This document shows, piece after piece, positions 27,591 through 35,920 of a stretch of 64,000 bases of DNA. Location: NCBI GenBank assembly GCA_963833745.1, contig CAWHZD010000008.1:1-64000 (forward strand), in the 5' to 3' direction. The stretch is from AP-15 sp963833745 (GTDB taxonomy: Bacteria; Pseudomonadota; Alphaproteobacteria; ATCC43930; CGMCC-115725). A program made the translations under genes and the position numbers. The notes under the pieces are model-generated. The model searched no databases, was not told the origin of the DNA, and saw only the letters and a list, made by a program, of their open reading frames with translations. Positions within the stretch are counted from its first letter, which is position 1. Every line of letters begins with the position of its first letter.

Positions 27591-28364
27591 TCAGCCGCCG
27601 CGGGCAGGATAGCTGACGGCGAGGCCGGCGCGGGCGTCCTGTTGGATGCCGTATTGCGGGAAGGGATAGCGCAAGCCGTTTTTCGACAACGCCTCCATCC
27701 CGGCGATCGCCTTGGCGAGATGGTCGGGCGGCAACGCCATCAGCATCTCGTCATCGAGCACGCCGCCGTAGCGCCGCTCGGCAAAGCACGGGATCGACAG
27801 GCTCGGTTCGCGGGTCTTGAGCGCCCGGCCCCAGGAATTGGCGCAGGCGGACTCGCCGACCACACTCCAGTCGAAGCACTTGTACCCGGCCCATTGCAGG
27901 CCGTTGATGAAATAGATCATCGCCCCCGGCGTCGCGTAGAACAGCGCGATGTCGGGCGGGTCGAGCCGGCCTGACGCGAGCGGCGCCACCGCCAGCGCCT
28001 CGTAGCGCCCGTCGGGCACGCACTCCATCGCCGCCTGATGCGCGCCGGCGTCCTCCGGCGAGCTGTACCACACCCCGACCATGTGGTGCCCCGAGCGCCA
28101 GGCTTCGTCCTTGGCGCCACCGAGCCCGACCACCGCCCGGCATTGCGCGCCGACGAGGTCGTCGGCCGTCAGCCCGACGGTCCAGCCGAGGCGCGCCGCC
28201 TGGGCCACGATCTGGTCGAGGGTGTGGATCGAGTTCGGCCGGCGGATCCGGGAGATCGCCTCCATCTCCTCGCGATGCTCAAACAATTTCATGCCGAAAG
28301 GGATCGAGCGCAGCTTTAGCAGGCGCTCCAAATCGGCGACGAGCTTGGTCCAGTCTTGGCTCAT
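27591..28364 (-). CDS. DUF169 family protein
   Basis: The 257-residue soluble protein resembles the DUF169 family (ArCR-like), of unknown function. Visible features include GLTADDLVGAQCRAVVGL, SSPEDAGAHQAAMECVPDGR, LASGRLDPPDIALFYATPGAM and CFDWSVVGESACANSWGRAL, with several conserved Cys that could bind a metal. It is divergent from the radical-SAM genes, with about 200 bases between them that should contain promoters for both directions. Confidence 0.7.
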   Translation of the reverse strand: MSQDWTKLVADLERLLKLRSIPFGMKLFEHREEMEAISRIRRPNSIHTLDQIVAQAARLGWTVGLTADDLVGAQCRAVVGLGGAKDEAWRSGHHMVGVWYSSPEDAGAHQAAMECVPDGRYEALAVAPLASGRLDPPDIALFYATPGAMIYFINGLQWAGYKCFDWSVVGESACANSWGRALKTREPSLSIPCFAERRYGGVLDDEMLMALPPDHLAKAIAGMEALSKNGLRYPFPQYGIQQDARAGLAVSYPARGG

Positions 28365-28565
28365 TGTCGGGCACCTCGACTAAAGATGGCGGCGAAGGCG
28401 AGGCGCCTGCGCTCCCCGGTGCAGTTCAAAATCCGGGCAATATTTACCACATCGGACGGAACCGGTAGGAATTCGTGGGGTTCGGCCTCACAGTGGGCGA
28501 CGGCCGCGACAGCCGCCGGCCGGGCCGAAAAGGCGGATGCACGCGGGAAATGGAGGGGAGTTGCA

Positions 28566-30113
28566 ATGCGAGTGTTTTGCGTCCATCCCGGCCCGTTGAC
28601 CTATGCCCAGATTTTTTTACGGCTCGAGCCGATCGGCCTTGAGCTCGTCGCCGCGGCGACGCGACAAGCCGGCCATTCGGTGCGCTTGCTCGATTTGCAG
28701 GTCGAAGACCAGCGCGCCTATTTCCGCACGATCGAGCGCTGGCGTCCCGCCGTCGTCGCGTTTGGCTGCAACTATCTGGCGAACGTGCCCGAGATCGTCG
28801 ACCTCGCCAAGGCGACGAAGGCGCGCTTTCCGGAGATTTTCATCTGCGTCGGCGGGCATAGTGCGTCGTTCTCCGCCGAGGCGATGATCGAGCACAGCGC
28901 CGGCGCCATCGACTGCGTGCTGAAGGGCGAGGGTGAGGCGACGATGCCGCTGCTGCTCGCCGCGATCGAAACCGGCGGCGCGATTGCTACGGTCCCCGGC
29001 GCGGTGACTGCCGGCGGCGCGGGGCCGGCGCCGGTCTTTGTCCATTCGCTCGACGAGGTGATGCCGGCGCGCGACCTCTTGCGTCATCGCCGCAAATATT
29101 TTGTCGGCATCCTCGACCCTTGCGCCTCGATCGAGTTCTCGCGCGGCTGCCCGTGGGATTGCTCGTTTTGCAGCGCCTGGACCTTTTACGGCCGCAGCTA
29201 TCGCCTGGTCGGCACCGAGCATGTGGTCGAGGATCTGCGGCGGATCCGCGAGCCCGGGATCTTTGTCGTCGACGACGTCGCCTTTGTCCACCAGAGCCAT
29301 GCGATGGAATTGGGCGAGGCGGTCGCCCGCGCCGGCATCAAAAAGCGTTACTACCTCGAAACCCGCGGCGACGTGCTGCTGCGCAACAAGGAGGTGTTCC
29401 GTTTCTGGAAGACCCTCGGTTTGCAATACATATTCATCGGACTTGAAGCGATCGACGAGGACGGCCTCAAGCGCTACCGCAAGCGGGTGTCGCTCGGCCG
29501 CAATTTCGAGGCGCTCGAATTTGCGCGCTCGCTCGGCCTGATCGTCGCGATCAACCTGATCGCCGACCCGGATTGGGACCACGAGCGCTTTCGGCTCGTG
29601 CGCGAATGGGGTCTCGAGGTCCCGGAAGTCGTCAATCTCAGCGTCAACACGCCCTATCCTGGAACCGAGAGCTGGCTCACCGAGGAGCGCGCTTTGACGA
29701 GCCGCGACTATCGACTCTACGACATCGCGCACGCGGTCATGCCGACCCGGCTGCCGCTTGCCGAGTTCTACGAGGAGTTGGTGACGACACAGCGGGCGTT
29801 TTACCGCAAGTTCGCCGGCTGGCGGGCGGCCTATGCGACCGCCGGCGTTGTCGCCCGGCAGTTGCTGCGCGGCCACCCCAATTTTCTCAAGAGCCTCTAT
29901 CTGCTCGACAAAATCTACCGGCCGGAATTGCTGCTCGCCGATCACGGCATGCCGGTTGCCTACGAAATCCCGCTGCCGGCAGGGCGCGCCGCCATCCGCG
30001 AGCCGAGTGCGGCGCAGCTTTACATTCACCCGCCGCGCGGCCGCAAAGGGCGGGCGATCGACGCGGCGACCGAGAGCTTTGTCGAGGCCACCCGCGCCGG
30101 CAGCACACCCTGA
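28566..30113 (+). CDS. B12-binding radical SAM protein, HpnR-type (copy 1)
   Basis: Probable hopanoid C-3 methylase of the HpnR group, a cobalamin-dependent radical SAM methyltransferase acting on membrane hopanoids. The 515-residue protein has a Rossmann-like B12-binding domain (residues 1-155) and a radical SAM core with CxxxCxxC at Cys195, Cys199 and Cys202 (RGCPWDCSFCSAW). Downstream are FVVDDVAFVHQ, YYLETRGDVLLRNKE, GLEAIDEDGLKRYRKRV and NTPYPGTESW. GGAGGGGAG lies just upstream of the ATG. It differs from typical HpnR at the N-terminus more than copy 2 does, so its substrate may differ. No other hopanoid gene is nearby. Confidence 0.7.
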   Translation: MRVFCVHPGPLTYAQIFLRLEPIGLELVAAATRQAGHSVRLLDLQVEDQRAYFRTIERWRPAVVAFGCNYLANVPEIVDLAKATKARFPEIFICVGGHSASFSAEAMIEHSAGAIDCVLKGEGEATMPLLLAAIETGGAIATVPGAVTAGGAGPAPVFVHSLDEVMPARDLLRHRRKYFVGILDPCASIEFSRGCPWDCSFCSAWTFYGRSYRLVGTEHVVEDLRRIREPGIFVVDDVAFVHQSHAMELGEAVARAGIKKRYYLETRGDVLLRNKEVFRFWKTLGLQYIFIGLEAIDEDGLKRYRKRVSLGRNFEALEFARSLGLIVAINLIADPDWDHERFRLVREWGLEVPEVVNLSVNTPYPGTESWLTEERALTSRDYRLYDIAHAVMPTRLPLAEFYEELVTTQRAFYRKFAGWRAAYATAGVVARQLLRGHPNFLKSLYLLDKIYRPELLLADHGMPVAYEIPLPAGRAAIREPSAAQLYIHPPRGRKGRAIDAATESFVEATRAGSTP

Positions 30114-30219
30114 ACCGTGCCACCGCCGGGTGCGGCAAAGCGTTCGGGCCGCCTCGCTTGCCATCGCGGCGCGGCGCCGCTCTATGATGCGCCGCAGCGC
30201 TGGCGAGAGGGAAAATTCG

Positions 30220-31764
30220 ATGCGGTTTCTCGGGGTCCATCCGGGTCCTTTGCTTTATACCAAGGTCTTTCTGCGGCTGGAGCCGCTGGGCCTCGAACTG
30301 GTCGCCCAAGCCGTGCGCCGCGCCGGCCACGCGGTTCGGCTGCTCGATCTGCAGGTCGAGGACCACCGCGCCTATTTCACGATGGTCGAGCGCTGGCGCC
30401 CTGACGTCGTCGCGTTTTCCTGCAATTACCTGGCGAACGTGCCGGAGATCGTCGATCTCGCGAAAGCGACAAAGCTGCGGTTTCCGAACATCTTCATCTG
30501 CGTCGGCGGCCACAGCGCGTCCTTCACCGCGGCGGCTGTCATCGCGCACGGCAAAGGTGCGATCGACTGCGTCCTCAAAGGCGAGGGTGAAGCGTCGATG
30601 CCGCTGCTTTTGGCGGCGGTGGGAGCGGGTTCCGACCCGGTCACCGTACCCGGAGCCGTAACCGCTGCGGGAGAAGGGCCGCCCCCGGCTTTTGTCCATT
30701 CGCTGGACGAGCTGACCCCGGCGCGCGACCTCCTGCGCCATCGTCGCAAGTATTTCATTGGTACGCTCGACCCCTGCGCCTCGATCGAGTTCTCCCGCGG
30801 TTGCCCGTGGGATTGCGCGTTCTGCAGTGCCTGGACGTTTTACGGCCGCAGCTACCGCCTCGTCAGCACCGAGCGGGTCATCGAGGACCTGCGCTCTATC
30901 CGCGAGCCCGGCATCTTCATCGTCGACGACGTGGCCTTTATCCACGAACGCCACGGCATCGAAATCGGCGAGGCGGTCGCCCGCGCCGGCATTCACAAGA
31001 AATACTATCTGGAGACCCGCGGCGACGTGCTGCTGCGCAACAAGGAGGCGTTTCGCCTGTGGGTGCGGCTCGGGTTGCGCACGATGTTTCTTGGCCTCGA
31101 AGCGATCGACGAGGAGGGGCTCAAAAAATACCGCAAGCGGGTCGCGCTCGACCGCAACTTCGAGGCGGTCGAGTTCGCCCGCTCGCTCGGCGTCAATGTC
31201 GCGGTCAACCTGATCGCCGACCCCGATTGGGACCACGAGCGCTTTCGGGTCGTGCGCGAATGGTGCCTGGAGATGCCCGACGTGATCAACATCAGCGTCA
31301 ACACGCCCTATCCCGGGACCGAAAGCTGGGTCACCGACGGCCGCCGGCTCGAAACCCGCGACTACCGCCTGTTCGACATCCAGCACGCGGTATTGCCGAC
31401 GCGGCTGCCGCTCGCCGAGTTCTACGACGAGCTGGTGACGACCCAGCGGGCAATCATGAAGAAGCACCTCGACTGGCGTCAGCTGTGGGACGCCGGCGGA
31501 ATTGTTGCCCGCCTGCTGCTGCGCGGCCAGACCAATTTCGTCCGCAGCCTGTTTCAGCTGAACAAGGCCTACCGGCCTGAATTGCTGCTCGCCGACCATG
31601 CTATGCCGGTCTCCTACGAGATCCCGCTGCCGCCGTCCGCGCCCGAGCAGCGGCTGGCCCCGGCTGCGCTTTACATCCACCCGCCGCGCGGCCGTCGCGG
31701 CCGGGCGATCGATGCCGCGACCGAACAATTTGTCGACGAAACCCGGATGGGAAGCACCCTATGA
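30220..31764 (+). CDS. hpnR: B12-binding radical SAM protein, HpnR-type (copy 2)
   Basis: Tandem paralogue of the preceding gene, about three quarters identical by eye over its whole length. The 514-residue protein has the same B12-binding domain, the cluster motif at Cys195, Cys199 and Cys202 (RGCPWDCAFCSAW), FIVDDVAFIHERHG, YYLETRGDVLLRNKE and the C-terminal DETRMGS. It matches my recollection of HpnR from the first residues (HPGPLLYTKVFLRLEPLGLE), so I assign hopanoid C-3 methylation with moderate confidence. A ribosome binding site (GAGAGGGA) precedes the ATG. The stop overlaps the rhodanese start (ATGA). Confidence 0.72.
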   Translation: MRFLGVHPGPLLYTKVFLRLEPLGLELVAQAVRRAGHAVRLLDLQVEDHRAYFTMVERWRPDVVAFSCNYLANVPEIVDLAKATKLRFPNIFICVGGHSASFTAAAVIAHGKGAIDCVLKGEGEASMPLLLAAVGAGSDPVTVPGAVTAAGEGPPPAFVHSLDELTPARDLLRHRRKYFIGTLDPCASIEFSRGCPWDCAFCSAWTFYGRSYRLVSTERVIEDLRSIREPGIFIVDDVAFIHERHGIEIGEAVARAGIHKKYYLETRGDVLLRNKEAFRLWVRLGLRTMFLGLEAIDEEGLKKYRKRVALDRNFEAVEFARSLGVNVAVNLIADPDWDHERFRVVREWCLEMPDVINISVNTPYPGTESWVTDGRRLETRDYRLFDIQHAVLPTRLPLAEFYDELVTTQRAIMKKHLDWRQLWDAGGIVARLLLRGQTNFVRSLFQLNKAYRPELLLADHAMPVSYEIPLPPSAPEQRLAPAALYIHPPRGRRGRAIDAATEQFVDETRMGSTL

Positions 31765-32138
31765 CCGCACTGCCGCGCGCCGTCGACGTCACAACCGTCA
31801 GAGAATGGCTCGCCGATGGCGCCGAGATCGCCTTTCTCGATGTCCGCGAGGAGGGACAGCACGGCGCGGGCCACCCGCTGCTCACGGTAAATCTGCCGTA
31901 TAGCCGGCTCGAAATCGACGTCGGGCGCCTCGTGCCGCGGGTCTCTTGCCGGATTGTCCTCGTCGACGACGGCGACGGCGTCGCTGCGAAGGCGGCGCGC
32001 CGCCTTGCCGGGCTCGGCTACAGTGATATTCATGTCCTGATGGGCGGGGCCGCAGCCTGGGACGCTGCCGGCTACCGGCTGTTTCCGAGCAGCAATGTGC
32101 CAAGCAAGGCCTTTGCCGAGATCGTCGAGCATGGCTAG
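31761..32138 (+). CDS. Rhodanese-domain segment, first part of a split multi-rhodanese gene
   Basis: Encodes one rhodanese-like domain (IAFLDVREEGQHGAGHP, NLPYSRLEI, RIVLVDDGDGVAAKAARRLA, VLMGGAAAWDAAGY), 125 residues. It lacks the catalytic Cys loop. The frame ends at a TAG just after NVPSKAFAEIVEH. In the multi-domain relatives I recall, the protein continues directly into the next rhodanese domain, which here begins in another frame 8 bases earlier (ATG 32131). I therefore see it as the N-terminal part of one gene cut by a frameshift near 32132-32140. It overlaps hpnR by four bases. Confidence 0.65.
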   Translation: MTALPRAVDVTTVREWLADGAEIAFLDVREEGQHGAGHPLLTVNLPYSRLEIDVGRLVPRVSCRIVLVDDGDGVAAKAARRLAGLGYSDIHVLMGGAAAWDAAGYRLFPSSNVPSKAFAEIVEHG

Positions 32139-33360
32139 CGCGACCCCCGCAATCTCGGCCAAGGAGCTCGACCAGCTGCGCCGTGCCGGGCGGCCAGTCA
32201 CGGTTCTCGACAGCCGCCCGCTCGACGAATATGCGCGCTTTCATGTGCCGAGCGCCGTCCCTTGTCCCGGCGCCGAACTCGTGCATCGCTTTGGCGATGT
32301 CGTGACCTCGCCCGACACCTTGGTCGTCGTGTCCTGCGCCTGACGCACCCGGGGGATCATCGGCGCCCAATCCCTGATCAACGCCGGGGTGCCGAACCGG
32401 GTGATGTCGCTTGCCGGCGGGACCCAAGGCTGGCGGCTCGCCGGGCTCGATCTCGAGAGCGGTCTCGGCGCCGGCCTGCGCCCGGTCAGCGCCGAGGCGG
32501 CGGAAACGGCGCGCCGGCGGGCGGCACAGGTAGAGGCCCGCTTTGCCATTCGCCGCGTCGATCATAGGGCCCTCGGCCAGTGGCACGCCGAGACCGACTG
32601 GCGGACGACCCACCTGCTCGATGTCCGCACGCCCGAGGAATTTGCCGCCGGTCACCTGCCGGGCTCGGTGTCGGCCCCCGGCGGCCAACTGGTGCAGGCG
32701 ATCGACCGCTGGGTCGGGACCCGCGGCGCACGGCTCGTACTGGTCGACGACACCGGTGCCCGCGCCGTCATGACCGCGCATTGGCTGCAGCAGATGGGCT
32801 GGGACGTGCAGATCCTGGACCATGCGCTCGACGGCGCCGTGCTGCAAACCGGCTCGGCCGCGCCACCGGTGCCGGGCAACATTCCGGCATTGGCGGAAAT
32901 CACGCCCGCCGAGGCGGCCGAATGGCTCGCCGCGGGTGCGGCCTCGGTCTCGCTTGATGCAAGCGCCGCCTATCGCGTGGGCCATCCTGCGGGTGCGGTG
33001 TGGGCGACCCGCGCGCGGCTCGACCGACTGCCGGCCGCGGTGCGGGCGGCGCCACGGATCGTGCTGTTGGCCGGCGACCCGGCCGCCGCCCGGCTCGCCG
33101 CCGTCGACCTCGGCGAGATCACGTCCGCCGAGATCGCGCTCGCGCGCGGCGGCACCAAGGCATGGGAGGAAGCCCGGCTGCCGCTCGTCGAGACGCCGGA
33201 CGACCCGCCCGACGCCGAGCGCATCGACTACCTGTCCTGGAACCACGACCGTCATGCCGGTAATCGCGCCGCAATGCAGGCCTATCTGCGCTGGGAGACC
33301 GAGCTTCCCGAGCAGGTCGCCGCCGACGGCTTCGCCGGCTTTACCCTCGGCCCGCCTTGA
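32131..33360 (+). pseudogene. Multi-rhodanese sulfurtransferase interrupted by an in-frame TGA
   Basis: The frame starts MASATPAISAKELDQL and encodes a rhodanese domain up to the active-site loop VVVSCA. There a TGA (32341-32343) stands where relatives have Gly (CAGRTR). The same frame continues with RTRGIIGAQSLINAGVPNRV, GGTQGWRLAGLDLE and two more degenerate rhodanese domains (THLLDVRTPEEFAAGHLPGS; AASVSLDASAAYRVGHPAGA) to 33360. GGA to TGA is a single-base change. The lesion falls one codon after the Ala that follows the catalytic Cys, so a truncated product could not work there. Confidence 0.8.
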
Positions 33361-33508
33361 TCGCCCAACCTCGGTCGACGACATCGATCCGGAGGCTCCG
33401 CAGGATCGGCGGACGAGGCGTTTCACCCCCTTTCCGTTTCACCCCCTTTCATTGTGTAGAGTAAAACAGCCGGGCGTAGAGAAAACAGCCGGCTGCTTCT
33501 GCAGCAAA

Positions 33509-33640
33509 TCAGCAGCGAAGGATCCCGCACCGGTTGGTGCCGCCGCGACCGACGCCCCCTATCGGAGCCGTCGACCCGGCTGTTGACTGACCTCCCGCGC
33601 GCTCCGGTACCACCTCTTTCATGAGGTCGAAATCAGGCAT
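33509..33640 (-). CDS. Possible 43-residue peptide gene
   Basis: A short frame starting at ATG 33640 has a strong ribosome binding site (AAGGAG, seven bases upstream). It encodes MPDFDLMKEVVPERAGGQ followed by a Ser/Thr/Gly-rich stretch and a tail with two Cys (TNRCGILRC). The acidic/hydrophobic start followed by a Gly/Cys-rich end is the layout of some modified-peptide precursors, but no modification enzyme is adjacent, so this is only a possibility. Confidence 0.35.
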   Translation of the reverse strand: MPDFDLMKEVVPERAGGQSTAGSTAPIGGVGRGGTNRCGILRC

Positions 33641-33889
33641 CGCCAACTCCTTCAACATAATCCCCCAGTTCCTCGGGGGCGGCGAAACCCGTGAGGGTAC
33701 GGTGCGACTGTGGCAACAGCATGTTGTCGGTGTCGGAACCCGGCGCGGCTGTCGCCGGGGTTCGGAACGGCGCCCGGCCCGAGGACGTCCCACGGACGCC
33801 CAGCGTCTGGGACCTCCGCCCGGTGGCCGCGTCCCTCCCGATCTTTGGCGGGTCCACCTATGAGGGGTCGGGAGGGGCGACGCTAACGG

Positions 33890-34230
33890 AGCCGTTCTGA
33901 CCGATCGCACCCACAAGCTTTGCCACACTGACCCACGGGTCCGGCCTGCGGCCGGCGCGAGGACAGGCTCCAGTGGTACAAATCTGACGCTTGTTACCCG
34001 CTCCTTTTCCGTCATTCCCGCGAAAGCGGGAACCCAGGGCCACCGCTTCCTCACTTGCCCTGGGCCCCCGCTTTCGCGGGGGCGACAAGGAACCAAGGGT
34101 GGGGACCATCTGTTTGGTTCGCACCACTAGCCGGTGCCCACGGGTGAAGTGGATCACGGCCCGCGCCGGGAAAGTGACCAAAGCACGCGGCTGACGGCAA
34201 GCGTGGGTGCGTACCGCCAGCCGCGGAATG
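33890..34230. repeat. Mosaic of compound hairpin repeats (second locus)
   Basis: The locus begins with a module shared with 18933-19013 (TTCTGACCGATCGCACCCAC, CTTTGCCACAC, GGCCTGCGGCCGG, GCGAGGACAGGCTCC). Next come a boundary (CCAGTGGTACAAATCTGACG, 33970-33989) and hairpins CCCGCGAAAGCGGG, CCAGGGC...GCCCTGG and CCCCCGCTTTCGCGGGGG (34017-34085). GGACCATCTGTTTGGTTCGC and CACCACTAG follow, then an inverted boundary (GCAAGCGTGGGTGCGTAC, 34198-34215). The remaining sequence between 33361 and 33890 holds only the possible peptide gene above. Confidence 0.75.
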
Positions 34231-34231
34231 C

Positions 34232-34993
34232 CTACAGAAATTTTGTTGGACGGATCAGGGTGCGCCACATATGCGCGACCGGGCTGTTGTCGAAGCCGAG
34301 CCCTTCTTTTGGCTGCTTGAAGTTGCGGCCGATCACGTCAGTGAACTCGTCAAGCTCGACCGTCACGTCGGGGTCGAACGAATAGATGTCGTGGACCGTG
34401 ATCATCCGCGCGGTCATGTACCATTTGTGATTGCGGGCGCGGTTGTACTCGTCCTCGATATAGGCGTCGGGCTTGTAGTCGGCGCCGAAATTCTTGACGT
34501 AGGATTTGGGATAGGAATAGCCGACCGACTCGTCGGGGTAGAAGCGCAATGCCTGATGGGCGCGGATCGCCCACGAAGTTTCTTCCTCGACATAGGGTTC
34601 GACCAATTGCGCGCCCCAATAGCCGTGGTCGCAGCGGATAAAGCCGATCACGCCGATGTCGTGCAACAGGCAGGCAAGCACGATTTTTTCGTCCATGCCG
34701 GCCTTGACCGCGTGCCGCGCGCTCTGCAGCAGGTGGTTGGCCGGGCCAAAGCGGTATTTGAAGAAATCGACCAGGGTTGGATGATCCGGCATCTTCGGCA
34801 GGCGCGGGTCGTCGCCCATGACGAATTTCTTGCCGGGGTTTTGCGCCATCAGCGCCGCACCGTTCGCAACGCTCATGTCGCCGTCGGCAAGGTTGAACAG
34901 CCGCGACTTGACATAGATCGCCTGGTCGAGCTCGCGCATCATCTTGTGCTCGAGCGCGTCGGCGCGCTCGGCCAATGTCATCGCATCATTCAT
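34232..34993 (-). CDS. HD-domain metal-dependent hydrolase
   Basis: The 253-residue soluble protein has an HD-type core: NHLLQSARHAVKAGMDEKI followed by ACLLHDIGVIGF (His111-Asp112), then HGYWGAQLVEPYVEEETSW and AIRAHQALRFYPDESVGYSY. The arrangement suits an HD phosphohydrolase or a myo-inositol-oxygenase-like di-iron enzyme. The substrate is unknown. The ATG at 34993 is preceded by AGGGA. It is divergent from the racemase-like gene, 122 bases away. Confidence 0.7.
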   Translation of the reverse strand: MNDAMTLAERADALEHKMMRELDQAIYVKSRLFNLADGDMSVANGAALMAQNPGKKFVMGDDPRLPKMPDHPTLVDFFKYRFGPANHLLQSARHAVKAGMDEKIVLACLLHDIGVIGFIRCDHGYWGAQLVEPYVEEETSWAIRAHQALRFYPDESVGYSYPKSYVKNFGADYKPDAYIEDEYNRARNHKWYMTARMITVHDIYSFDPDVTVELDEFTDVIGRNFKQPKEGLGFDNSPVAHMWRTLIRPTKFL

Positions 34994-35115
34994 TTCCCAA
35001 TCCCTTTCTGATTGGCTGGATTGCCTTAGAGTAGCAGAATGCCGCCCCGGGGTCGACAAGATCGCCTCAAGATCACTAGGATCGTTGAGCGCATTCCCAA
35101 AGAAGGACCTGTGAC

Positions 35116-35826
35116 ATGATCCGGCATTTCGGCGTCCTCATTCCCTCGACCAACACGACGGTGGAAATGGAATGCCGGCTGTTGCCGCCGACCTGTCAGG
35201 CGCATGTCGGGCGGCTGATGATGAGCCGGCCGGGCGAGACCTTTTCGTCGCCGCGCGACGACGACCTCGACTACCAGTCGCGGCTGCTCGGCACCGCCAA
35301 GGTTGAGCTGGTGATCCTGGCGCAGACTTCGGCGAGCGTGTTTGTCGACGATTACGACGCGGTCGTGACGCGGCGGATGAGCGAAGGCGCCGGTGTGCCG
35401 GCGATCACCTCGGCGCAGGCCATCGGGCGCGCGGTGCGGGCATTGGGGGCGCGGCGGATCGGGCTGGTTTCGCCCTATTCGGAGACAGTAAACCGGCGCG
35501 CCGCGGATCTCTTCGCGCGCAATCACGGGCTCGAAACCGTGGCATTCGAAGGGTTTGGCGCGACCGATTCGTACGCGATCGGCAATCTCGGCCCGGAGAA
35601 CGCGCGAACCGCGTTCGCCCGCATCGACCGGCCCGAGATCGAAGTCTTTGTCGTCCCCGGCGGCAATTTCCCAACCATGGCGTCGATCGCCGAATGGGAG
35701 CGCGAGTTCAACAAACCGGTCGTGACGACCAACCAGGCTTCGTTCTGGGCGATGCTGACGATGCTCAAGACCGGCGACAGGGTGCCGGGCTACGGTCGCC
35801 TGCTCGCGGAAGCGCCGGCCGGTTGA
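35116..35826 (+). CDS. Maleate isomerase/Asp-Glu racemase superfamily protein
   Basis: The 236-residue protein has the family start (FGVLIPSTNTTVEMEC), LVILAQTSASVF, RALGARRIGLVSPYSETVNR, FVVPGGNFPTMA and PVVTTNQASFWAML. Members interconvert or decarboxylate small dicarboxylic acids. The usual catalytic Cys of the first half is replaced (AQTS), and the only Cys residues are at 20 and 27. It may therefore use another mechanism or have lost activity. It lies among possible aromatic- or organic-acid degradation genes. Confidence 0.75.
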   Translation: MIRHFGVLIPSTNTTVEMECRLLPPTCQAHVGRLMMSRPGETFSSPRDDDLDYQSRLLGTAKVELVILAQTSASVFVDDYDAVVTRRMSEGAGVPAITSAQAIGRAVRALGARRIGLVSPYSETVNRRAADLFARNHGLETVAFEGFGATDSYAIGNLGPENARTAFARIDRPEIEVFVVPGGNFPTMASIAEWEREFNKPVVTTNQASFWAMLTMLKTGDRVPGYGRLLAEAPAG

Positions 35827-35920
35827 CCCTGGGTTCGCAGGACCTCACCCCCTTGCGCGGGTCCCTCCCTGTTCCCGCGCGCGGGAAGTGGACTGGGGCG
35901 AGGGGGCGACCTGCGGCAGG

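Noticed and set aside
28566..31764. A single hopanoid biosynthesis gene cluster.
   Set aside because: Only the two methylase-like genes are here; no squalene-hopene cyclase or other hpn genes lie in the window, so no cluster can be claimed.
32341..32343. TGA in the rhodanese active-site loop as a selenocysteine codon.
   Set aside because: Relatives have Gly at this position, not Cys; no SECIS-like hairpin is evident and no selenocysteine gene is in the window. A GGA to TGA mutation is simpler.
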